Assembly (NCBI RefSeq): GCF_002105155.1
Contig: NW_019029003.1
Span: 186,001-250,000, forward strand
Origin: Lobosporangium transversale
Taxonomy: Eukaryota > Mortierellomycota > Mortierellomycetes > Mortierellales > Mortierellaceae
Length of the DNA stretch: 64,000 bases
Reading direction: 5' to 3'
Position numbers and translations under genes: made by a program. A model generated the notes under the pieces. The model saw only the letters and a list, made by a program, of their open reading frames with translations. It did not search any database and was not told the DNA's origin. Below, piece after piece: positions 56,228 through 64,000 of this stretch. Every line of letters begins with the position of its first letter. Position 1 is the stretch's first letter.

Positions 56228-57787
56228 TTAATTTGGCTTTGGGAAGTTTTTACCAAACATCCACCACAAAACACTTCTCTGCCTTAGAGGCAGCCATATG
56301 TTGTGAGTTTTGTATGGATGCACAAAGAAAGGAAGCGTAAGTGTATGGAAGAATGCCATCATTGACAGACCCAATGCTGTCCATATCCATCGACTTGAGC
56401 GACCTCCCTTATTATATGTGTCTTTGATCCAAGCACCCACAGGCGTCATTTCCACTGTTCTTGTCAGTACCACTGCAATACCCTGAAGAGTAAAATAGAG
56501 CAATTGGCTCCATATGGGCTCACGCCAGACAGCGTAAACAATATAGGCACGTAAGATGGCTGACAGAGCAAAGACTGAGAGAGCTGGGAGGGCTTGCCTT
56601 AGCACCTTAGCAAACGCATGACCAAGACGATCTGGACCAAGATGCTGCTTGCAATATCGCTGTACAGGAAGGAACCCAAGATCAACCCATAGGTATCGAA
56701 AAACGGTTTGCCAATTCCTCCAGAAATCAACAGGCGTCAATGCAAAGCACGGAAGTCTGTTCTCCAGCATGCTCCATTCTTTGGTGCTGAGACGTCGACC
56801 TGTGCACATGGAATAGATCATGGCCACGGTCACATAGATCCAGAGGAGATGGATCATGATAAATATTCCAATGGCAGACATACATAGCCCATAATGGAGG
56901 ATAGGTAGTTGATCCAGTCCGTCGGATGTGTACTGGGATATATAGTAAATATCATAGTCAAGAATAAGATTGTACACAAAGCTCACTGGAACGAGGTCCT
57001 GCCAGCGTAGCCACTTTCCACCTGGATGTGACGAGAATCGACGAAAAGGAAACCATAATTCCATTTTGAGCCGATCCATATCCCACATCAAAAAGTTGTC
57101 ATCTACTAAAGACTTGCTCAAAAGTGACGAAGTTGAAGGTGAGTTTGAAGCAGAGGTGGATAATGGGGAGGAGTCCGCGTTGCTAGTTGGTCTGTCTTTT
57201 TCGTTTAGATCTTTTTTGGATCGTGCTGTTGAGTTCAATGTTGAAGTTGTGGATGGGCTGTTTAAATAGTAGCGACTAGGGATTCCAGTCCAGGGCTGAA
57301 CATAGTAGAGATCCACCATCCTTGTTCCAGTCGCAATGGCTATTACGGATATGCACATCTGTCCTAATTCAGAAGGATTGTTAAACAGCAAGGGTTCAAG
57401 TAATAATATAGCCAAGAGTGGAAAAGCTACAAACTGTTTCCTACGGGTAGTACGAGGAAAAGGCGACATCAACAAGAGGAAAAGTGAATTAAGACAAAAG
57501 AAGAAGACGCCAAAGAAGAGGTGAGAGGATATGGTCTTTTGAGGAGGAAGTAGATCTTGATTAGGCCTGGTGGTGACTAAGGCGAAGAGATGACTCTCAG
57601 TTGTGTAGGTCCACTTCCAAGTCAAAGGATTGAGCCATGAAAACTCGGATTCCTCGGCCGCTGCCGCTACAGCATTTGCAATGAAGACAGCGGCATAGGA
57701 GGGAAATGCTGAGGCGGCATCGTAAGTTGACCTTGTCTGATTAGAAAATAGTTGCGAAATAAGTGACGAGAACTGGACGGAGGCCAT
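56228..57787 (-). CDS. Wax-synthase-like MBOAT paralogue lacking the active-site histidine
   Basis: Single exon, 519 aa from the ATG at 57,787. Multi-pass membrane protein related to the gene at 23,263: shared landmarks are GTRMVDLYYVQPWTG (cf. MRMVDLYYVRPWRTG), TPVDFWRNWQTVFRYLWVDL and a C-terminal membrane region. In the first gene the two motifs read FWRRWHH and MSGLMHE; here they read FWRNWQ and LSAILRA, so the histidine usually taken as catalytic in MBOAT enzymes is replaced by arginine. A hydrophilic Ser/Thr loop lies at about 200-250. It may be catalytically dead or use a different mechanism; the reading frame is intact, which argues against a pseudogene. A MITE lies 126 bp upstream. 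Confidence 0.8.
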   Translation of the reverse strand: MASVQFSSLISQLFSNQTRSTYDAASAFPSYAAVFIANAVAAAAEESEFSWLNPLTWKWTYTTESHLFALVTTRPNQDLLPPQKTISSHLFFGVFFFCLNSLFLLLMSPFPRTTRRKQFVAFPLLAILLLEPLLFNNPSELGQMCISVIAIATGTRMVDLYYVQPWTGIPSRYYLNSPSTTSTLNSTARSKKDLNEKDRPTSNADSSPLSTSASNSPSTSSLLSKSLVDDNFLMWDMDRLKMELWFPFRRFSSHPGGKWLRWQDLVPVSFVYNLILDYDIYYISQYTSDGLDQLPILHYGLCMSAIGIFIMIHLLWIYVTVAMIYSMCTGRRLSTKEWSMLENRLPCFALTPVDFWRNWQTVFRYLWVDLGFLPVQRYCKQHLGPDRLGHAFAKVLRQALPALSVFALSAILRAYIVYAVWREPIWSQLLYFTLQGIAVVLTRTVEMTPVGAWIKDTYNKGGRSSRWIWTALGLSMMAFFHTLTLPFFVHPYKTHNIWLPLRQRSVLWWMFGKNFPKPN

Positions 57788-58988
57788 TGATATAGGGAAA
57801 TAATCAAAGTTGATAAGAAGGAGCAATAAAGAGAATTCAAATGGCAGACAAGATCGACCTGTGCAGAACGCGTCTGTGTGACAGGGGCCTTCCGATTACA
57901 AACTACAAAATACAGCGTTTTTAATTGTTTTATCCATTTTAAAATAAACTTTATCGGTTTTTTTTTAAAATTGTTCCAATGAATAAAAAAATTTATCCAA
58001 AGGTAAGTTAAAAAGTTGGCCGAAAAGGGCTGAGAAATTTATCCAAGTGTTTGCAAATTTTGTCCAAGTGGTCATGCGGAATTAACCATGACTTTTGTGG
58101 GACATGGAAAAGGACATGGTGTTTGGATATTTGTTACAGTCGGTTCGGTTATTATGTTTGAAAAAATGGATAATATTTCAGACACATTCGGATAACTTAT
58201 AGGATAATTTTATTAGCTTAAATGGATAAAGCTTATTTCCCATCGGAGCAATGCAAATTGAAAATGGATAAATGTTTTTTTAAAATGGATAAAACAATTA
58301 AAAACGCTGTAAATAAATAAATAAAAAAAAAAAAAGGTTTAAAAATGAAGGCTATTTTTTGATTGTCTGTTGTAGCATGTGTTAATGACATGAAATGAAT
58401 GATGAAACAAAATGAGAGAAAGAAAGAATTGATGATGCCAGGGTTTACTTGGAGCCAACTGTCAAAAACAGAAAGAGAGGGCAAATTGTGCCTGCGTATG
58501 CGGTGTACGCAAAAAAAGGATGGCAAGAAGCCGTTAACAAAACTGTACATGTACAGTACAGTTATTTTTCACGTACAAGAGATCTGTTGCGCAGTTAGAC
58601 GGTTTGATAAACAAATACAGCAAACATGTTCCTTGATTATTGCTGCTCCTTATCGGCCAATAGATCTTCGCTTGCTTGTTATCGTCACCCTGTGTGATCA
58701 GGCTGAACTAAAAAGCTACTGTCGAAAATGAGGTAGATGTTCTCACACAGACACACCCTCCGGTACTCAGACCGATTGATCATCATTCAGCTGGCGTTGG
58801 GACTAAAAATATATGATGTCGAGCCTTTTTTTTTTTTTTTTTTTTTTTTTTTCATTTCAAATAGTCATTACAATACATTCTATTTCTTAAATAATCACCA
58901 TCATTAATTCATCCATTCGGTTTCACATTCTTCTTCACTCGGCTTTGCACTAAATCAAAGATAAAAGGAAATATCCATAGTGTACGCC
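57788..58988. other. Intergenic region holding the MITE
   Basis: Divergent upstream region of the MBOAT paralogue and the HAD phosphatase. Besides the MITE it has poly(T) at about 58,827-58,852. Frames at 58,233-58,731 show no family features. Confidence 0.55.
57913..58309. mobile_element. 397-bp MITE with 32-bp perfect TIRs and TA duplication
   Basis: Both ends begin CAGCGTTTTTAATTGTTTTA and continue TCCATTTTAAAA, 32 identical bases in inverted orientation. TA flanks both sides (57,911-57,912 and 58,310-58,311). There is no coding capacity. The left half has three TTATCC hexamers, the right half six GGATAA, so the interior mirrors the end motif. Its TIRs differ from those of the intact Tc1 element in this window, so another transposase must have moved it. 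Confidence 0.9.
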
Positions 58989-59857
58989 ATGACTTTGCCA
59001 GAGTCTCAATTCCCTATCCGCTGCCGTGGCCTTCTCTTTGACATGGTAAAAAAAATACTTGTTTCTGACTTTACGCTTTGCAATTGTTTCTTCTCCCAAC
59101 TGATACAGTTGCAACTTTTTTGATCTCATCTTGATCCTAAATCATTAATGCCTCGTGCGTGTATAAAGATTTTTTTTGCTGACAAAGTGGCCCATTAATC
59201 CTACCAACTTAGGATGGTACTTTGATCGACACAACGGTCATTGTAGAACGCCATTGGAAGATTTGGTGCGAAGGTCATGGTGTTGAATTTGAGCAATTGA
59301 TCGCCACCTCTCATGGTCGTCCTTCATTCGAGATAATGAAACAATGGGCTCCTGCACACCTCCAAAAGGAATATCAAACACCAGAATATTGCCGAAAGTT
59401 GGAAGAGAATGTTGCTAACGACAAGGATGGTATGCTCATCGTCCCAGGAGTCACTGAATTGCTCAAGTCTCTCCCACGCAATGTTTGGGCTGTAGTGACC
59501 AGTGCAGGCTTGGATATGGCGAAGCTGCGCTTTCTACAGACTGGGCTGGAGACTCCACCTGTCTTGATCTCAGCTAATCATGTAACTCGTGGAAAGCCTC
59601 ACCCCGAAGGTTACATGGCTGCAGCTTCTCAACTAGGGCTTGATCCAAAAGATTGTGTTGTCTTTGAGGATGCTCCTGCAGGTGTCCGTGCTGGTGTAGC
59701 CTCAGGTGCCAAGGCTGTGATTGGCTTAAACACTGGGACCATGCCGTTGGAACACTTGATTGAAGCTGGTGCTAATCCCATTGTCAAGAGCTTTGAGGAG
59801 TTAGATATCAAGGTTGGAGAGGATGGCTGGATCGAAATAAATAGGAGGCAGGTATAG
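58989..59857 (+). CDS. HAD-superfamily phosphatase, GPP/DOG (glycerol-3-phosphate or 2-deoxyglucose-6-phosphate phosphatase) type, 2 exons
   Basis: Exons 58989-59045 and 59213-59857 join in frame to 233 aa, the normal family length. Motif I is split by the intron: LLFDM then DGTLIDT (nucleophile Asp18, acid Asp20). Motif II is VVTSAGLDM, motif III lysine lies in RGKPHPEGY, motif IV is VVFEDAPAGVRAG. The cap domain carries SHGRPSFEIMKQWAP. Yeast relatives are Gpp1/2 and Dog1/2; the split between glycerol-3-phosphate and sugar phosphates cannot be decided here. Cytosolic, no targeting signal. Confidence 0.9.
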
Positions 59858-60419
59858 ACAGACTAGATGGAGCATGGTGATGAAAATAATGCATCAATTA
59901 CGAGCAGTAAGCAATACATTGGTGTAATTGTCCTAATTAAAGAAAAATGTGGCGTAAGGGCAAATAAAAGTCTTATCACAAGAAACTCATTATCCTGAAG
60001 AAATTGTGGAAGTTTGGCTAGACCAGAACGCCATTTCGAGCCGCTTTTTTCTTTTTAAGCATGTCCACATTTTCTACGGGCGAAAAACCTGTTCGTTGGT
60101 TAAATTGCAGCTGGATTGGTGTTAGATCCAGATTCGTATATTAGTGAATAGAATATCAATGTGCAATTCAGTCAGCAAAGCTGTACGAGGTAAATGTATG
60201 TAAATACTTCAAAAAAAAAAAAAAAAAAAAAAAAAATTCATGGAAGAGCCAAACAACGCGTTCTCATTTTCTTACAACAGAGCAGACGTTTGGACGAAAT
60301 CATTTTCATCTTAAATAAAGCATCATTATTCAGACATCATGAGTAAATGTATCGTCAATGTAATGTATCCTGCAGGCATAAAAGGCGTAGAAACCATATT
60401 TAATCCCAGCATTTATAGA

Positions 60420-61215
60420 ACAACAACCGTAATAATATCAAAGCATTTCAAGGAAGAAGCACCACCGCTCGCGCTCCGCCCCCAGGACAGCCCAAAACGC
60501 TGATGTCAGGAGCATTGCCCGCCACACAGAGGGAGAAAGGAGAGACCGCTCCTAAGGACGTTATAAGTAATTACCGGATAAAGTGAGTAAGAGAGCAGTT
60601 ACAAAGGTACCGCATCTGCTGAGTATTTCCAACTGGAACACAACCTTTAAATGAAAAGCACAAGAAGAGGCGGTTAGATCTTGACAATAAATATAGGAAC
60701 TGGCCCAAGGAAGGTTGGAATCAGGAGGTTTGGCCTGGTATCATCTCTTGAAGTTGATGGGCACGTTCGTCATAAAAGGGTTTGGCATACGACGGAGAAG
60801 GAGCACGAGCACGGTTGCCTTGCATCCGCTTTCAAGAATGGTGGAACGACTCTGATAGTCTGGAGAGACCACAACATCCAGAAAGCTCCGCATGGTCATA
60901 TTTGAACGAGGCTCAGCTAAATTAGCTTGGTATATGACTAAGATGGAGGGTATTCCATGAAGGACAATACGCTAGTTCATACTTGCAAGGTTGTTAAGGA
61001 ATGGTATGAAAAGAATAGTGTTTCATGGATTCCAGACTGACCAGGATGCTCCCCAGATTTGAAAACCATTGGACATCTGGCCACTTCTCATGATAAGCGC
61101 ATCAAAGAGCCAAGGGATCTTCCCACTCTCACACTAGTTCTTATTGAAGAATAGCACAGGGGAAGCTAACCAATCTTGTTAATTTCACGTCCAAGAGGCT
61201 AGAGAGAGTGAAGGA
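60420..61215 (+). pseudogene. Decayed Tc1-like transposase
   Basis: Pieces in changing frames match the intact transposase at 44,167 in order: DVRSIARHTEGERR and LPDKVSKRAVTKV (intact: DLRSIVRHTKQNRR, LPNKVCERTVAKA), RVWHTTEKEHEHGCLASAFK and NGGTTLIVW (intact: RVWRKVEEKYDHDCLAPTFK, SGRTTLMVW), then a stretch equal to the DNA for PRDLPTLT (CCAAGGGATCTTCCCACTCT against CCAAGAGATCTTCCCACTCT). Many stops and frameshifts; no TIRs found. A dead relative of the intact element, opposite in orientation. Confidence 0.85.
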
Positions 61216-61806
61216 GGCAAAGGTGAGATCAGTCGTTATTGAAGTCACACAACGCTTTCATCATTCATATAGTAATTTTATCAACCTCTCTAACGAAAGT
61301 ATAAAGGTCTATGTCGATCGGTAAAATTTTTCTGTGTGTCTATTATTTGTCAAGACTTCCAGATGGTTGTACAATACAAAAGTGGATGGATGGAATTCCC
61401 CTCATCTGGATAGTTTGAGAATTCCACTGTCTCCTTAGTTATTGGATCTGAATAATTCAGGGAACATTTAGACTCTGTTTAAGAACCCCTCCAAACAATT
61501 ATGTGAAGCTTGACCACATTCTTATTTTATGGCGAGTAAATTACACACGACGCGTTTTCCTATTCTTTCTTTTTTCTCTTTCGTCTGTCTTCTTTTCTTT
61601 CGCTCTTTCTGACGCGCTTCTTTTCCTAGGCCTCCCTCCCCTTTTACAATTGCAACCAAAGGCTGTGTCCGCTTCATACGGCACGGCGCTTCTGATCCAA
61701 CCAATTACCTCATCACTTCTGTAATGTCAGATCTCGACAGTTTTCAGCATTCTGGGGCTCTATATATTTTTTAAGATCTCATATGTAATGTACCCATCTT
61801 CCCGCC

Positions 61807-61829
61807 TTCCTTTCTTCCTTTCTTTCTTT

Positions 61830-61865
<36 letters not shown>
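61807..61865. repeat. (TTTC)n microsatellite upstream of the GT2 gene
   Basis: About a dozen TTTC units inside a longer pyrimidine tract, ending about 60 bp before the start codon at 61,926. Confidence 0.9.
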
Positions 61866-61867
<2 letters not shown>

Positions 61868-61925
61868 CTTCCCCCCTTCCCTTCCTTCTTTTCGTTCTTT
61901 CTTTCCTGTTCATTTAGTATCAATA

Positions 61926-64000
61926 ATGTCATCTCAACCATCAACGAAGCCATCAATCAAGAGCCACCGAGCCAATCGAAGCTCTGATTTCAGCCTTAAT
62001 ATTCATTCCAAGGATCCTCTCACCTTTTCATCCGCTCAGGGTCTAGGTATAGATAGCCACCAACATGGAGCTCCTTTATTAGTTGATTATAATATGATGG
62101 CTCAACAGCGTCAACCAAATTGTCATGGCAATCAAAAATATCAGCAACTGCCATCGCTAAGGGCATTCTCAGAGCTCTCATCACATATTCAGCAGGATCA
62201 CGTCCATGAACTAAATAGCAGTATTTATGATCGTGGTCATACTTTGTGTTACAGCGATACGTGTAAGCCGATAATGAATAGACACAAGTCTGGAGAAAAT
62301 AAGCGATATACTTCTGAAAGTACTACTCATCCTAATAATGTGCAGGATGATATAGCAGTGGACAGTTTGATTAATCACCATTGCCAGAGAGCGGATAGTT
62401 TGCTCGTTCATCATGAACGTGCACTGGGGTCAAGGAAGACGCCAATCATGCAGCTTACGAGTGGAGCAGCCTATCCGAGTCCTCCAAGCCTTCCTAGTCC
62501 TGAGGCAATAGTCTCTGCACAATTACCAACACCTTCTATCGCCCCTGCTGAGCCCTTAGAGCATGTTCAGGAGTCCAGCAGACCACCTATCTACCATGGA
62601 ACGAACAATCACCAGCTTGAAGGCCACTATGACCAAAATTTCTGTTCCAACCCATGGACCCAATCTCCTATCGAACAGGATCAGCAGATACAACGTCTTC
62701 CTTCCATATCTAGTCCTGAAGGCAGTGGGGACAGGAAGGTCGGTGCATCCCGCTTATGCCCATCTATGCTACATCTTGGTATACATTCGCCCCTGAGTTC
62801 AAACCAGCCCTCACCCGTCGAACCGTTCCAACCAATACACGTCTCAGCTTTTCAACAACATCACCATCATAACCAACACCAATATGAACCTCCTCTGTCG
62901 CCAAATTTACCATATAATCAAGAGACTAGTCCACTTATTTATCGCTCACGCCACCAGTATGATCCGTTTGCAGAGGCTGATGAAAACTTTACGAGGCCAT
63001 CCTCACTCTACACGCCGACTGCTCAAAGTTGTGGTCTCAAGTCAACACCTGTGTCTCTATGGAAGAAGACTGTCTGGGTAATTTTTACAGCATCAATTTT
63101 TCTGCTTCCGTACTGTGTCCTCAAGGCCTGTTTCCATCTTCAAGTATCTGCTGGAGCTTGGCAGACCTCTGTCACATATGGTATGCTCATGGCGGCGGAT
63201 TTCGTTGCGGTAATCTTGTTTTCAGCTTTAAACCGTCAAAAAACCAACCATCGTGTTAAGAATCGTGATTCCCATTGGATTGGCGTCAGCACAGGGATTC
63301 TGGCAGTCGGATACCGTGAGGATCCGATCTTGTTGGAAGGTTGTCTCAAAAGCCTGAGGGCCATGCGATATCAGCGGAATCAGCGAATATTGTTAGTGGT
63401 GGATGGAAACGAACCTCAGGACGAATACATGGCTCAGGTGTTCATGAAGGTCTTTAGAAAACAAGGCGCAGCTGTCTTTCGCCCTCAATTCCTTTGTATG
63501 GATAGGGCATCGGACGATAAAGAGCGAGGGGATTTGATTAGACAAATTGCGTACAATTCTGGTCCTGTTTGTGTGATGCAGCCTCATCGTAGCAAGCGAA
63601 GCGCAATGTATACTGGGTTTGCAGCACTTTTACAGCAGGGAGTAGACGCAGTTGTTGTGACAGATTCAGATACTTTCCTTGATCCGGCCGTCTGCAAAGG
63701 TAATTCATTAGTGAAGTCCCCCTCTCAAACAAATATCAAAGATATTCACAGGTACTAGCTTTTCAAAACAGAATTAGCATTCGCACTAGCAGAGTCCCCC
63801 ATCATTGGGGCCGCTACTGGGGACGTCCGGATCTACAATACGGGAACTTGGGTCTCATTCCTCTCCTCAGTTCGTTATTGGTTCGCGTTCAATCTGGAAC
63901 GAGGTGCTCAGTCCTACCATTCGGTCGTTAACTGCGTTTCAGGGCCTCTAGGGATCTATCGAATGTCAATCATCGCCGATGTAATGGACAAATGGGTTCA
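61926..64000 (+). CDS. Hyaluronan/chitin-synthase-like family 2 glycosyltransferase (3' end outside window)
   Basis: Membrane glycosyltransferase that would extend a polysaccharide from UDP-sugars. Exons 61926-63699 and 63774 to the window edge; the junction (AAAG|gtaatt ... cag|AATTAG) keeps frame. Residues 1-365 are disordered, Ser/Pro/His/Gln-rich. Two membrane helices follow at about 384-405 and 415-437. The GT2 domain then shows LLEGCLKSLRAMRYQRN, LLVVDGNEP, VVVTDSDTFLDP (DSD metal site), FNLERGAQSYHSVVNCVSGP and LGIYRMS, the last two close to hyaluronan synthases. The product-binding Q/RxxRW motif lies beyond the edge. Start chosen at 61,926; the upstream open frame is only the pyrimidine repeat. 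Product (hyaluronan, chitin-like or other) is undecided. Confidence 0.82.

Larger units (their letters stand above)
59858..61925. other. Intergenic region with decayed transposon
   Basis: Contains poly(A) (about 60,211-60,236), the broken Tc1 copy, and the pyrimidine-rich leader of the glycosyltransferase gene (61,560-61,915). Nothing else seen. Confidence 0.55.

Noticed and set aside
58233-58731. Short frames next to the MITE
   Set aside because: AT-rich or low-complexity; the first lies partly in the MITE.
1-64000. tRNA, rRNA and CRISPR arrays
   Set aside because: No tRNA A/B-box pairs with cloverleaf spacing, rRNA-like sequence or spaced direct repeats were seen; GGTTCAAAT at 44,367 lies in transposase coding sequence.

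Overview
The window is nuclear DNA of a fungus. Genes are split by short GT-AG introns of about 75-150 nt, and the window holds an intact Tc1/mariner element, a Crypton-type tyrosine-recombinase gene and eukaryotic regulators (RasGEF, SNF2, USP, F-box). The very many poly(T)/poly(A) runs inside introns and between genes, together with a candidate MTA1-type adenine methyltransferase and a hyaluronan-synthase-like gene, point to an early-diverging fungus, most likely Mortierellomycotina (inference). All exon models were built by hand from reading frame, splice sites and protein family conservation.

Layout. 1.4-9.5 kb (+): a 12-exon Ras guanine nucleotide exchange factor of about 2,270 aa. 10.2-14.0 kb (+): a single-exon F-box/LRR-like protein, convergent with riboflavin kinase (14.2-15.2 kb, -). 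15.6-18.0 kb (-): cystathionine gamma-synthase. 18.7-21.1 kb (-): secreted aspartic protease with a 7-nt microexon. 21.1-23.3 kb: no convincing gene. 23.3-24.7 kb (+): wax-synthase-like MBOAT. 24.9-26.4 kb (+): MT-A70/MTA1-like adenine methyltransferase. 26.5-30.2 kb (-): USP16-like deubiquitinase. 30.4-33.8 kb (-): LSH/DDM1-type SNF2 remodeller. 34.2-34.8 kb (+): POP7/Rpp20 Alba-type subunit of RNase P/MRP. 35-37.7 kb: gene-poor, with a decayed coding fragment.

37.7-41.7 kb and 53.0-55.3 kb (both +) hold two paralogous Kelch-repeat membrane proteins. Between them lie two small secreted proteins (a Tyr/Pro/Thr repeat protein and a LysM protein) and a transposon nest: an intact 1,336-bp Tc1 element with TIRs and TA duplications, a Crypton tyrosine recombinase with a GCR1_C-like domain, and an outer pair of inverted repeats at 43.76 and 48.83 kb that enclose both. 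56.2-57.8 kb (-): a second MBOAT that has lost the family histidine, with a 397-bp MITE just upstream. 59.0-59.9 kb (+): a HAD sugar/glycerol phosphatase. 60.4-61.2 kb: a stop-ridden relative of the intact Tc1 element. 61.9 kb to the end (+): a truncated hyaluronan/chitin-synthase-like GT2 enzyme.

How they fit together: MTA1-like, USP16-like and LSH-like genes form a run of chromatin-related genes at 24.9-33.8 kb. Riboflavin kinase and cystathionine gamma-synthase are housekeeping metabolism (FMN supply; trans-sulfuration/methionine). The right half is accessory: cell-surface and secreted proteins, duplicated genes and transposons. The best candidates for follow-up are the MTA1-like gene, the microexon, the nested transposon block with its outer inverted repeats, and the MITE.
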